A stretch of 64,000 nt of DNA, taken from the NCBI GenBank assembly GCA_964017235.1, contig OZ024936.1, forward strand, positions 38,524,040 through 38,588,039, in the 5' to 3' direction. Positions 19,771 through 32,260 of the stretch are shown piece after piece. The DNA comes from Sabellastarte sp. h YS-2021 (Eukaryota; Annelida; Polychaeta; Sabellida; Sabellidae). The notes beneath the pieces were generated by a model. That model worked only from the letters and a program-made list of their open reading frames with translations. It was not told where the DNA came from and ran no database searches. The stretch's first letter is position 1; each line of letters begins with the position of its first letter. The translations under genes were made by a program, and so were the position numbers.

Positions 19771-20091
19771 TGTAAAAACAACTTATAGGAAGTCATGGGC
19801 TGCAAATCTTTTCATGTGGTCAGATTTGACCTTGGGCCCCTCCTGCTTATTATTGGTCCTAGAGGTTTGCAATGTGAAAACGACTTATAGGAAATCATGG
19901 GCTGCGAATCTTTTGATCAGGTCAGACTTCACCTTGGGCCCCTGCTACAGGGTCAAATAAGGGTAACCAAACTTAAAAGTGCTTTCAGCTTGCTTATTAA
20001 CGAAAAATGCTGTTTATCTTCTAAACTATGTTAGTTGGCCTTTGTCGGTGGATACATCCAGCATCTGGTCACAGATGCGTCCTTAGTCTAG

Positions 20092-21476
20092 TTTAAATAT
20101 GTTATTCACCTACTTTCAGGTGAGCTATAACACAGAAAAATTGCAGACCTGTAGCTCATTGCATAGCTGAGCAGTAGCTGTTTTCAGGTTTTCACTGTTG
20201 AGTAAATCAGTTATAACTTGAAAACTATTGCACTTAGAGAATTTCCTTGAAATATGTCATGCAGCAACTTTTGGATCAGCTATAGCATAGTAAAGTTGCA
20301 TACCTGTAGCACATAGCATAGCTGAGCGATAGCTACTTTGATGTTCTCACTGTTGAGTAAATCAGTTGTAACTTGAAAACTATTGCATTTAGGATATTTT
20401 CTTCAAATATGTTGTTCACCTACTTTTGGGTCAGCTATAACATAGTAAAATTTCAGACGTGTAGCTCATTGCATAGCTGAGGAATAGCTACTTTGAGGTT
20501 CTCACTGTTGAGTAAATCAGTTTTAACTCGAAAGCTATTGCATTTAGAGAAATTTGTTTAAACATATTTTTCACTTTTGGGTAGGCTATAACATAGTGAA
20601 ATTGTAGACCTGTAGCTCCCAGCATAGCTGAGCAATAGCTACTTTGAGGTTCTCACTGTTGAGTAAATCAGTTGTAACTAGAAATTTATTACATTTAGAG
20701 TATTTTGTTTAAATATGTTATTATTGTACTTTTGGGTCAGCTATAACATAGTAAAACTGTAGACCTATAGCTCATTACATAGCTGAGCAGTAGCTATTTT
20801 CAGGTTTTCACTGTTGAGTAAATCAGTTATAACTTGAAAACTATTGCATTTAGAGAATTTCCTTGAAATATGCTATTCGTCTACTTTTGGGTCAACTATA
20901 ACATAGTAAAGTTGCAGACCTGTAGCTCATAGCATAGCTGAGTAATAGCTACTTTGAGGTTCTCACTGTTGAGTAAATGAGTTGTAACTTGAAAACTATT
21001 TGATTTACAGTATTTTGTTTAAATATGTTATTCATGTACTTTTCAGTCAGCTATAACAGTGGAATTGAAGACCTGTAGCTCATTGCACAGCTGAGGAATA
21101 GCTATTTTCTGGTTATCACTGTTTTGTGAATCACTTGTAGCTTGAAAACTATTGCATTTAGAGAATTTTCTTTAAATATGTTATTAATCTACTTTTGGGT
21201 CAGCCATAACATAGTAAAATTGCAGACATGTAGCTAATTGCAAAGCTAAACAATAGCTACTTCCAGGTTCTCACTGTTGAGTAAATCAGTTGTAACTTGA
21301 AAAGTATTGCATCTACAGTATTTTGTGTAAATGTGTTATTCATCTACTTTTCAGTCAGTTATAAGAATGAAATTGTATACCTGTAGCTCATAGCATAGTG
21401 GAGCAATAGCTACTTTCAGGTTGTCACAGTTGAGTAGATGAGTAGTAACTTGAAACTGTTGCATTTACAGTATTTT
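20092..21476 (+). repeat. Array A segment of X-C (155 bp monomers)
   Basis: About nine diverged A monomers. The last one is cut in a T-run after GCATTTACAGTATTTTT (21476) by the chain P2-Q2-XA and resumes as TTAAATGTGTTGTTCACC at 32261. Confidence 0.85.
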
Positions 21477-23076
21477 TACCCCACAGCCCTTAAGGGCTGT
21501 CGGGGTATTGTTTTCACCCATGGTGTCCGGATGGGTGGGCGGGCGGGCAGCGGGAAAAAGTTTATCCGGGCTGTATCTCAGAAACCGTAAGGTGTAGGAA
21601 GGTGATACTTGGTAGGGACATTGGTTAGGGGGTGTAGGTGTGCAACATAATGGTCTGACCTTGATTTGACCTTTGACCTTGCCGTAGTGACCTTGAGTTT
21701 GAAAATCCTGTCCGGGCTATATCTCGGAAACCGTAAGGTGTAGGAAGTTGATACTTGGTAGGGACATTGGTTAGGGGGTGTAGTTGTGCAACATCATGGT
21801 CTGACCTTGATTTGACCTTTGACCTTGCCATAGTGACCTTGACCTATAAAATCTTGTCCGGGCTATATCTCGGAAACTGTAAGGTGTAGCAAGCTGATAT
21901 TTGGTAGGGACTTTGGTTAAGGGGTGTAGGTGTGCAACGTCATGGTCTGACTTTGATTTGACCTTTGACCTTGCCGTAGTGACCTTGACCTATAAAATCT
22001 TGTCCGGGCTATATCTCGGAAACCGTAAGGTGTAGGAAGTTGATATGTGATAGGGATATTGGTTAGGGGGTGTAGGTGTGCAACGTCATGGTGTGACCTT
22101 GATTTGACCTTTGATCTTGCTGTAGTGACCTTGACCTATAAAATCATGTCCGGGCTATATCTCGGAAACCGTAAGGTGTGGGAAGTTGATACTTGGTAGG
22201 GACATTGGTTGTGGGGTGTAGGTGTGCAAAGTCATGGTCTGACCTTGATTTGACCTTTGACCTTGCCATATTGACCTTGACCTATAAAATCTTGTCCGGG
22301 CTATATCTCGGAAACTGTGAAGTGTAGTCAGTTGATACTTGGTAGGAATATTGGTTAGGGGGTGTAGGTGTGCAACGTCATGGTCTGACCATGATTTGCC
22401 CTTTGATCTTGCCGTAGTGACCTTGACCTATAAAATCTTGTCTGGGCTATATCTCGGAAACCGTAAGGTATAGGAAGTTGATACTTGGTAGGGACATTGG
22501 TTAGGGGTTTTAGGTGTGCATTATCATGGTGTGACCTTAATTTGACCTTTGACCTTGTCGTAGTGACCTTGACCTTTAAAATCTTGTTGCACCTTTGGGT
22601 CTGTCTTTTGATGCAGATTAAGCACTGTTAAAGTAATATTAGAATTTATTAAGAATTTTAGTTTTATAACTTCCCATTGTAAGAGATGGAATTTCATCAA
22701 GTGAACCACAGATTTTGCTCCAACACCACACATAAGCATTCATTGAATGTATTACCACTTCTGTATGCATGGTAATATTCAAAACATCTAAACCATAATT
22801 CTGCCATGCAGATGTAGATAAAGAGTGTTGTAATTTTAGTTTACTGATTAATGCTGTCATCTTGTTATTGAATTATCTTGTTTTGATACTTCATCTTTAC
22901 ATGCATTATCTTTCTTTTAGATGTTATTTTTTCTATTTAAACATTGTTTGGACCTTTATATAACTGACAGTGCTCTGAAAGTATCCTGAACTTTGTACTG
23001 ATACAGTACTTCTATATCTCATGGTGTTCAAAATATTTCCCTAGGCTGTGGGGTACGGGCATCTCTGATGCTATTT
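21477..23076 (+). mobile_element. P2, family P rolling-circle-type element
   Basis: The 5' hairpin (21477-21507) has the palindromic core ACAGCCCTTAAGGGCTGT flanked by TACCCC and CGGGGTA. A GGGTGGGCGGGCGGGC leader and about seven 146 bp monomers (21560-22590) follow, then a unique 3' part nearly identical to that of P1. The 3' end has GGCTGTGGGGTA (23044-23055, a copy of the hairpin's inner arm), hairpin GCATC-TCT-GATGC (23059-23071) and the terminus TATTT. Element Q2 begins at the next base. Confidence 0.85.
21560..22590 (+). repeat. 146 bp tandem array with nuclear-receptor-like half-sites
   Basis: Each monomer contains TGACCTTGATTTGACCTTTG, GACCTTGACC, TGTCCGGGCTATATCTCGGA and GGTGTAGGTGTGCAACGTCA. 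The spacing between successive TCCGGGCTATATC words is 146 bp (21711, 21857, 22003). The same monomer, more diverged, fills 15400-15965 in P1. Confidence 0.9.
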
Positions 23077-23822
23077 GTATCCCCGGACGAAAGTCGGGGA
23101 TACTTAGGATTCAGTACGGTCACGCCGCCGCCGCAGAGATTTCCTTTTGGATGCGATAACTTAAAAAATATTTTAGTTAGAACTTTCAAATTTGGTATGT
23201 GGGTATATATGGGCAATGCCATGAACGCTATTGTTTTGTGACCTTGACCTTCAATCTCAAGGTCACTGGTGGCCTCTTAAAGGTCAGATTTTGGCCATTT
23301 TTTCACTTTTTGGCCCACTTCTCCTGTACAGAAAGTCAGATCATCCTATGGCTGGTATATATAATGCATATATATGTCCTCTGTAAGCATGGAGAAATTT
23401 GACCTTGAAGCTCTTCATTGAAGGTCATCTACTGACCGCCAAAGTACCTGACCGAGGGTCATTTTTGGCCTTTTTGGAGATATTTTCACACTTAATGCTG
23501 ACTATATTGCATGGAAACTATTGAAAATGGCGTTGGAGATTGAGTACATGATGGACTTCTACCATCCAGGCTTACTGGTTACAGATCTTCATTTAAGGTC
23601 ATCCACTGACCGCCAAAGTACCTGACCAAGGGTCATTTTTTGGCAAATTTGGAGATATTTTCACACTTAATGCTGACTACATTGCATGGAAACTATTGAA
23701 AATGGCTTTGGAGGTTGAGTACATGATGGAGTACCAGCATCCAGGCTTACCGGTTACAGATCTTCATTTTAGGTCATCCACTGACCGCCAAAGTACCTGA
23801 CCGAGGGTCATTTTTGGCCCTC

Positions 23823-26250
23823 TATTTGTTTGTTTGTTTGTGAACAAGATAACTCAAAAACTGACGGATGGATTTTGATAAAATTTTCAGGATATGTCCA
23901 AAATGGTAAAAGGAAGATATGATTAAATTTTGGGAGTGATCCGGATCACTGTCTGGATCTTCTGGATCCATGAAATTTAATTTTTAAAGACAGATAACTC
24001 AAAAACTTATGGGTGCATTTTGATGACATTTTCAGGAAATGTCCTTAATGGGACGAGGAACAAGTGATTAGATTTTGGGAGTGATCTGGATCACTGTCTG
24101 GATCATCCGGATCCAGGCTGCCAGATGTGTTTGTGTACAATATAGCTCAAAAACTTATGGATGGATTTTGATGAAATTTTCAGGATATGTCTGAAAAGGT
24201 AAAAGGATGAAATGGTTGAATTTTGGAAGTGATCCGGATCACTATATGGATCTTTTGGATCCATGAAATGTAATTTTTAAAGACAGATACCTCAAAAAGT
24301 TATGGATGGATTGTGATGACATTTTCAGCAAATGACCTAAATGGTACAAGGAACAAGTGATTACATTTTTGGAGTGATCTGGATGACTGTCTGGATCATC
24401 TGGATCCAGGCTGCAACATAATTTTAGGATGAATTTTGATGATATTTTTAGGATATGTTACAAATGGTAAAAGGAAGAAGTGGTAAAAGGAAGAAATGGT
24501 TCAATTTTGCGAGTGATCTGGACCACTATCTGGATCTTCTGGATCCATGAAATATAATTTTTAAAGACAAATAGCTCAAAAAGTCATGGGTGGATTTTGA
24601 TGAAATTTTCAGGAAATGTCCTAAATGGGACAAGGAACAAGTGATTAGATTTGGGGAGTGATCTGGATCATCTGGATCCAGGCTGCCAGATGTGTTTGTG
24701 TACAATATAAATCAAAAACTTATGGATGGATTTTGATGAAATTTTCAGGATATGTCTGAAAAGGTAAAAGGATGAAATGATTGAATTTTGGAAGTGATCC
24801 GGATCACTATATGGATCTTTTGGATCCATGAAATGTAATTTTTAAAGACAGATACTTCAAAAAGTTATGGATGGATTGTGATGACATTTTCAGCAAATGA
24901 CCTAAATGGGACAAGGAACAAGTGATTACATTTTTGGAGTGATCTGGATCATCTGGATCCAGGCTGCCAGATGTGTTTGTGTACAATGTAGCTGAAAAAC
25001 TTATGGACGGATTTTGATGAAATTTTCAGGATATGTCTGAAAAGGTAAAAGGATGAAATGGCTGAATTTTGGAAGTGATCCGGATCACTATATGGATCTT
25101 CTGGATCCATGAAATGTAATTTTTAAAGACAGATACCTCAAAAAGTTATGGATGGATTGTGATGACATTTTCAACAAATGACCTAAATGGTACAAGGAAC
25201 AAGTGATTACATTTTTGGAGTGATCTGGATCATCTGGATCCAGGCTGCAACAGAATTTTAGGATGAATTTTGATGATATTTTTAGGATATGTTAGAAATG
25301 GTAAAAGGAAGAAGTGGTAAAAGGAAGAAATGATTCAATTTTGCGAGTGATCTGGACCACTATCTGGATCTTTTGGATCCATGAAATCTAATTTTAAAGA
25401 CAAATAGCTCAAAAAGTCATAGGTGGATTTTGATGAAATTTTCAGGAAATGTGCTAAATGGGACAAGGAACAAGTGATTAGATTTTGGGAGTGATCTGGA
25501 TCATCTGGATCCAGGCTGCCAGATGTGTTTATGTACAAGATAAATCAAAAACTTATCGACGGATTTTGATGAAATTTTCAGGATATGTCTGAAAAGGTAA
25601 AAGGATGAAATGATTGAATTTTGGAAGTGATCCGGATCACTATATGGATCTTCTGGATCCATGAAATGTAATTTTTAAAGACAGATACCGCAAAAAGTTA
25701 TGGATGGATTGTTTCAGCAAATGGCCTAAATGGTACAAGGAACAAGTGATTAAATTTTTGGAGTGATCTGGATCACTGTCTGGATCATCTGGATCGAGGC
25801 TGCCACATAATCTTGGGATGGACTTTGATATTTTAGGATATGTTACAAATGGTAAAAGGAATAAGTGGTAAAAGGAAGAAATGATTCAATTTTGCGAGTG
25901 ATCTGGACCACTCTCTGGATCTTCTGGATCCAAGAAATGTAATTTTTAAAGACAAATAGCTCAAAAAGTCATGGATGGATTAATGGGACAAAGAACAAGT
26001 GATTAGTTTTGGGGAGTAATCTGGATCACTGTCTGGATCATGTGGATCCAGGCTGCCAGATGTGTTTGTGTACAAGATAACTAAAAAACTTATCGACGGA
26101 TTTTGATGAAATTTTTAGAAGATGTCTGAAAAGGTAAAAGGATGAAATGATTGAATTTTGGAAGTGATCCGGATCACTATATGGATCTTCTGGATCCATG
26201 AAATGTAATTTTTAAAGACAGATATAAGTGAAAGAACTAGTGATTAGCTT
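23823..26250 (+). repeat. Array J, GATCC-rich dimeric tandem repeat
   Basis: Alternating half-units contain GTGATCCGGATCACTATATG or GTGATCTGGATCATCTGGAT, each preceded by TTTTGATGAAATTTTCAGGA. The spacing of the TGTTTGTGTACAA word (for example 24692 to 24975) gives a dimer of about 280 bp. Some half-units are deleted. The monomers carry the inverted word GATCCGGATC. Confidence 0.85.
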
Positions 26251-26261
26251 TTGGGAGTAAT

Positions 26262-26335
26262 CTGGTACTATGGAGAATCCTGACCTGGTGCTCCAGGAAA
26301 CAGGCTCAAGACCGACATATTCACGCCTTAACTAT
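26262..26335 (+). pseudogene. Short DIRS RNase H relic near the Q2 3' end
   Basis: TACTATGGAGAATCCTGACC and the following TGGTGCTCCAGGAAACAGG align with the DIRS RNase H region at 1429-1467 (TACTATGGAGAATCTTGACC, TGGTGTACCAGAAATCAAG). This is the segment encoding LLWRILTWC. It lies between array J and the Q2 terminal structures, as a captured fragment would. Short length keeps confidence moderate. Confidence 0.55.
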
Positions 26336-26779
26336 GTCCCGTCCGGGGATACACTGCGTCGAGACGCAATCTCTAGTTTTTTATGTCAGCTGACTTGTCA
26401 GTCAGCTGACATTATGTCGTCACTCTGCGGCGTGGGCGTACGCGTCCGCGTCCGCGTGAACAACTTCTCCTCCAAAACTACAAGGCCTAGAGACGTGCTG
26501 TTTTTTTTAAAAGATACCTTATCTATCGAGGATGAAAAATTGTTCTAGGCATGCAAATCTGTCTGTTCGTCTGTTTGCTAGAGACATTACAAGGGGGGTA
26601 TCCCCACCAAAAGTGTGAAAATTTCAACACTTAATCACAATTTTCTCAGTGACTATTGCAGGGATTTCTCTCATATCTTGCATATATGTACTAGGCCAGA
26701 GGTAGATTCTCTTGTGTGAGTATGAGACCTGGATCTGTCTTACTTTTTTTTTAATAAATTTTTTTAATAATTTTTAATG

Positions 26780-29700
26780 CATTAAAATTCATGAAATCAT
26801 GCACAAAATCATTTATAACTTGAAAAGTGTTGCATTTAGAGCATTTTGTTAAAATATGTTATTCAGCTACTTTTTTCATAGCTACAATATGGTGAGTAAG
26901 TTGGGTGCCTGTCTCAATAGCTAAGTGAGTAATAGCTACTTTTGGGCTTTTCAGTAACTTCCATCATGAGTAAAATCACTTGTAACTTAAAAACTATTGC
27001 ATTTAGAGAATTTCGTATAAATATGTTATTCAGCTACTTTTGGGTCAGCTATAACATAGTAAAATTTCAGACCTGTAGCTCATGGCATAGCTGAGTAATA
27101 GCTACTTTTAGGTTACCACTGTTGAGTAAATCGCTTATAACTTCAAAACTATTGCATTTAGAGAATTTCGTATAAATATGTTATTCAGCTACTTTTGGGT
27201 CAGCTATAACATAGTAAAATTTCAGACCTGTAGCTCATGGCATAGCTTAGTAATAGCTACTTTTAGGTTATCACTGTTGAGTAAATCGCTTATAACTTGG
27301 AAACTATTGCATTTACAGTATTTTGTTTCAATATGTTATTCACCTATTTTGGGATCAGCTATAACATAGTGAAGTTTCAGATCTGTGGCTCATTGCATAG
27401 CTGAGTAATAGGTACTTTGAAGTTCTCACTATTGAGTAAATCACTTGTAACTTAAAACCTATTGCATTTAGAGAATTTCATATAAATATGTTATTCAGCT
27501 ACTTTTGGTCCAGCTATAACATAGTGAAATTTCAGATCTGTAGGTCATGGCATAGCTGAGTAATAGCTATTTTAAAGTTCTCACTATTGAGTAAATCAGT
27601 TGTAATTGGAAAACTGTTGCATTTAGAGAATTTCGTATAAATATGTTATTCAGCTACTTTTGGGTCAGCTATAACATAGTAAAATTTCAGACCTGTAGCT
27701 CATGGCATAGCTGAGTAATAGCTACTTTTAGGTCATCACTATTGAGTAAATCAGTTGTAACTTGAAAACTATTGTATTTACAGTATTTTGCTTAAATATG
27801 TTGTTCACCTACTTTTGGGTCAGCTATAACATAGTAAAATTTCAGACCTGTAGCTCATTGCATAGCTGAGTAATAACTACTTTGAGGTTCTCACTATTGA
27901 GTAAATCAGTTGTAATTGCAAAACTATTGCATTTAGAGAATTTCGTATAAATATGTTATTCAGCTACTTTTGGGCCAGCTATAACATAGTGAAATTTCAG
28001 ATCTGTAGGTCATGGCATAGCTGAGTAATAGCTACTTTGAAGTTCTCACTATTGAGTAAATCAGTTGTAATTGGAAAACTATTGCATTTACAGAATTTCG
28101 TATAAATATGTTATTCAGCTACTTTTGGGTCAGCTATAACATAGTAAAATTTCAGACCTGTAACTCATGGCATAGCTGAGTAATAGCTACTTTTAGGTCA
28201 TCACTATTGTGTAAATCAGTTGTAACTTCAAAACTATTGCATTTACAGTATTTTGCTTAAATATGTTGTTCACCTACTTTCGGGTCAGCTATAACATAGT
28301 AAAATTTGAGACCTGTAGCTCATTGCATAGCTGAGTAATAACTACTTTGAGGTTCTCACTATTGAGTAAATCAGTTGTAATTGCAAAACTATTGCATTTA
28401 GAGAATTTAATATAAATATGTTATTCAGCTACTTTTGGGTCAGCTATAACATAGTAACATTTCAGACCTGTAGCTCATGGCATAGCTGAGTAATAGCTAC
28501 TTTTAGGTCATCACTTTTGAGTAAATCAGTTGTAACTTGAAAACTATTGCATGTACAGTATTTTGCTTAAATATGTTGTTCACCTACTTTTGGGTCAGCT
28601 ATAACATAGTAAAATTTCAGACCTGTAGCTCATGGCATAGCTGAGTAATAGCTACTTTTAGGTTATCACTGTTGAGTAAATCGCTTATAACTTGGAAACT
28701 ATTGCATTTACAGTATTTTGTTTCAATATGTTATTCACCTATTTTGGGATCAGCTATAACATAGTGAAGTTTCAGATCTGTGGCTCATTGCATAGCTGAG
28801 TAATAGGTACTTTGAAGTTCTCACTATTGAGTAAATCACTTGTAACTTAAAACCTATTGCATTTAGAGAATTTCGTATAAATATGTTATTCAGCTACTTT
28901 TGGGCCAGCTATAACATAGTGAAATTTCAGATCTGTAGGTCATGGCATAGCTGAGTAATAGCTATTCTAAAGTTCTCACTATTGAGTAAATCAGTTGTAA
29001 TTGGAAAACTGTTGCATTTAGAGAATTTCGTATAAATATGTTATTCAGCTACTTTTGGGTCAGCTATAACATAGTAAAATTTCAGACCTGTAGCTCATGG
29101 CATAGCTGAGTAATAGCTACTTTTAGGTCATCACTATTGAGTAAATCAGTTGTAACTTGAAAACTATTGTATTTACAGTATTTTGCTTAAATATGTTGTT
29201 CACCTACTTTTGGGTCAGCTATAACAGTAAAATTTCAGACCTGTAGCTCATTGCATAGCTGAGTAATAACTACTTTGAGGTTCTCACTATTGAGTAAATC
29301 AGTTGTAATTGCAAAACTATTGCATTTAGAGAATTTCGTATAAATATGTTATTCAGCTACTTTTGGGCCAGCTATAACATAGTGAAATTTCAGATCTGTA
29401 GGTCATGGCATAGCTGAGTAATAGCTACTTTGAAGTTCTCACTATTGAGTAAATCAGTTGTAATTGGAAAACTATTGCATTTACAGAATTTCGTATAAAT
29501 ATGTTATTCAGCTACTTTTGGGTCAGCTATAACATAGTAAAATTTCAGACCTGTAGCTCATGGCATAGCTGAGTAATAGCTACTTTTAGGTCATCACTAT
29601 TGTGTAAATCAGTTGTAACTTCAAAACTATTGCATTTACAGTATTTTGCTTAAATATGTTGTTCACCTACTTTCGGGTCAGCTATAACATAGTAAAATTT

Positions 29701-31150
29701 GAGACCTGTAGCTCATTGCATAGCTGAGTAATAACTACTTTGAGGTTCTCACTATTGAGTAAATCAGTTGTAATTGCAAAACTATTGCATTTAGAGAATT
29801 TAATATAAATATGTTATTCAGCTACTTTTGGGTCAGCTATAACATAGTAACATTTCAGACCTGTAGCTCATGGCATAGCTGAGTAATAGCTACTTTTAGG
29901 TCATCACTTTTGAGTAAATCAGTTGTAACTTGAAAACTATTGCATGTACAGTATTTTGCTTAAATATGTTGTTCACCTACTTTTGGGTCAGCTATAACAT
30001 AGTAAAATTTCAGACCTGTAGCTCATGGCATAGCTGAGTAATAGCTACTTTTAGGTTATCACTGTTGAGTAAATCGCTTATAACTTGGAAATTATTGCAT
30101 TTAGAGTATTTTGTTTCAATATGTTATTCACCTATTTTGGGGTCAGCTATAACATAGTGAAGTTCCAGACCTGTGACTCATTGCATAGCTGAGTAATAGC
30201 TACTTTGAGTTCTCAATGTTGAGTAAATCACTTATAATTTGAAAACTATTGCATTTAGAGAATTTAGTATAAATATGTTATTCAGCTACTTTTGGGTCAG
30301 CTATAACATAGTAAAATTTCAGACCTGTAGCTCATGGCATAGCTGAGTAATAGCTACTTTTAGGTTATCACTGTTGAGTAAATCACTTATAACTTGGAAA
30401 CTATTGCATTTAGAGTATTTTGTTGCAATATGTTGTTCACCTATTTTGGGGTCAGCTATAACATAGTGAAGTTCCAGACCTGTGGCTCATTGCATAGCTG
30501 AGTAATAGCTACTTTGAAGTTCTCACTGTTGAGTAAATCAGTTGTAATTGGAAAACTATTGCCTTTACAGAAATTTGTGCAAATATGTTATTCAGCTACT
30601 TTTGGGTCAGCTATAACATAGTGAAATTACAGACCTGTAGCTCATGGCACAACTGAGCAATAGCTATTCTCAGGCACTGACTGTTGAGTAAATCGGCTAT
30701 AACTTGAAAAATATTGCATTTGGAGTATTTTGTTAAAATATATTGTTCACCTACTTTTGGGTTAGCTATTACATAGTGAAATTACAGACCTATAGCTCAT
30801 GGCATAGCGGAGCAATAGCTATTTTCAGGTTCTCACTATTGAGTAAATCAGTTGTAACTTGAAAACTATTGCATTTACAGTATTTTGCTTAAATATGTTG
30901 TTCACCTACTTTTAGGTCAGCTATAACAGAGCAAAAATTCAGACATGTAGCTCATTGCATAGCTGAGTAATAGTTACTTTGAGGTTCTCACTCTTGAGTA
31001 AATCAGTTGTAACTTGAAAACTATTACATTTAGAGTATTTTGTTAAATATGTTTTCACAGACGTTTTGGTCAGCTATAACATAGTGAAATTGCAGACCTC
31101 TATGTCATGGCATAGCTGAGCAATAGCTTCTTTCAGGTTCTCACTGTTGA
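26780..31150 (+). repeat. Array A in XA (155 bp monomers, 9-mer higher-order repeat)
   Basis: About 28 head-to-tail monomers; GAGTAAATCAGTTGTAA words recur at exactly 155 bp (28051, 28206, 28361, 28516). A nine-monomer block starting CGCTTATAACTTGGAAA at 27287 is repeated at 28682 (1,395 bp away), including rare variants such as GAGTAATAGGTAC. A third start lies at 30075. Confidence 0.92.
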
Positions 31151-31960
31151 GTAAATCATTGTATCCAACCTGTAGGAAATCATGGGCTGGGAATCTGTTA
31201 ATATTGTCTGATTTGACCTTGGAACCCTCCTTCAAGGTCAAATGAGGATAGCCAAACATAAAAGTGCTTATAACTCGCTTATTATTGTCCTAGAGGTTTG
31301 GAATGAAAACCAACCTATAGAAAATCATGAGCTGGGAATTTTTTGGTGTGGTCGGATTTCACCTTGGACCCCTCCTTCAAGGTCAAATGAGGATAGCCAA
31401 ACTTAAAAGTGCTTATAACTCGCTTATTATTGGTCCTAGAGGTTTGGAATGGAAAACCAACATATAGAAAATCATGGGCTGGGAATCTTTTGGTGTGGTC
31501 GGATTTCACCTTAGACCCCTCCTTCCAGGTCAAACGAAGATAGCCAAACTTAAAGTGCTTATAACTCGCGTATTATTGGTCTTGGAGGTTTGGGATGGTA
31601 AACCAACATATAGGAAATCATGGGCTGGGATTCTTTTGGTGTGGTCAGATTTGACCTGGGACCCCTCCTTCAAGGTCAATTGAGGATAGCCAAACTTACA
31701 ATGGCTTAGAACTCGCTTATTATTGGTCCTACAGGTTTGGGATGGTAAACAAGCTACAGGAAATCATGGGCTGGGAATTTTTTTGTGTGGTCGGATTTGA
31801 CCTTGGACCCCTCCTTCAAGGTCAAACAAGGATAGCCAAACTTAAAAAGTGCCTATGACTCACTTATTATTGGTCCGAGAGGTTTGGGATGGTAAACCAT
31901 CCTAAATTCTTTGGCTGGGAATCTTTTGGTATGGTCAGATTTGACCTTTAGACCCCTTCT
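31150..31960 (+). repeat. Array H in XA (about 147 bp monomers)
   Basis: About five tandem copies with AAATCATGGGCTGGGAATCT, GTCGGATTTGACCTTGGACC, CTCCTTCAAGGTCAAA and CTTATAACTCGCTTATTATTGG. It begins after the word ATTGTATCCAACC. The matching array in XB is 53757-54720. Confidence 0.88.
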
Positions 31961-32260
31961 TCATGGTCGAACGAGGATATTGCATTTATAGTATTTCTTT
32001 AAATATTTTTAACCTACTTTTTACACTTAAACAATTACCTTGTTACTTTATTTCATAATACCATTTGCAGGGCACAACTTTTTTGTCCTTTTCTTCTATC
32101 AGCTTCGGAATATCTTTCGAACATGCTGTTCAGTTACCATTTACTGTATTTCTGTACAGCCCTTTCCCTGATAATTATGCTTTCCTCTCATTATCACCAT
32201 CACAAATCAAAAACATTCAGTCAGCTGACACAGTGCCCGTTCACAGGCACTCTCCTCTTG

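Larger units (their letters stand above)
16825..20091 (+). mobile_element. Q1, family Q rolling-circle-type element
   Basis: The 5' end is a perfect hairpin (16825-16850) with stem GTATCCCCG/CGGGGATAC. A GC-rich CGTCGGCGTCCGCG leader and two direct copies (about 16898-17050 and 17050-17210) of a leader unit containing CATATTTGGCAGGTGGCTT follow. The body holds A monomers (17215-18332), a decayed second Q start (GTATCCACTGG at 18333), E monomers (18520-19770) and pieces of the H repeat (19770-20000). The 3' end has CGGTGGATAC (20046-20055), hairpin GCATCTG-GTCA-CAGATGC (20061-20078) and CTAG (20088-20091) before TTT. No coding potential. Confidence 0.85.
23077..26376 (+). mobile_element. Q2, second-subtype family Q element
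   Basis: The 5' hairpin (23077-23103) pairs GTATCCCCG with CGGGGATAC. A leader with CAAATTTGGTATGTGG, about 2.4 copies of a 175 bp unit (23415-23825) and a long array with GATCCGGATCAC words (23823-26250) follow. At the 3' end CCGGGGATAC (26343-26352) repeats the hairpin's inner arm, then TGCGTC-GA-GACGCA forms a hairpin (26355-26368), and CTAG (26373-26376) lies before a T-run. Termini match Q1 in kind, but the body is unrelated, so only the ends are shared. Confidence 0.83.
26383..32260 (+). mobile_element. XA, family X rolling-circle-type element
   Basis: The 5' hairpin (26383-26412) is perfect: 13 bp arms ATGTCAGCTGACT/AGTCAGCTGACAT with loop TGTC, directly after a T-run. A GC-rich leader of CGTACGCGTCCGCG words and the X leader (26460-26770) follow, then array A (26780-31150), array H (31150-31960) and a unique 3' part (31975-32218). 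The end has subterminal AGTCAGCTGACA (32219-32230), a hairpin AGTGCCCG/CAGGCACT with one change, and the terminus CTCCTCTTG before TT. XB (49436-55003) is a close paralogue over its whole length. Confidence 0.87.

Noticed and set aside
26430..26460. CpG-island-like promoter in the X leader (CGTACGCGTCCGCG words)
   Set aside because: Only about 30 bp, no downstream gene, and it is a repeated part of the element leader in every X copy.
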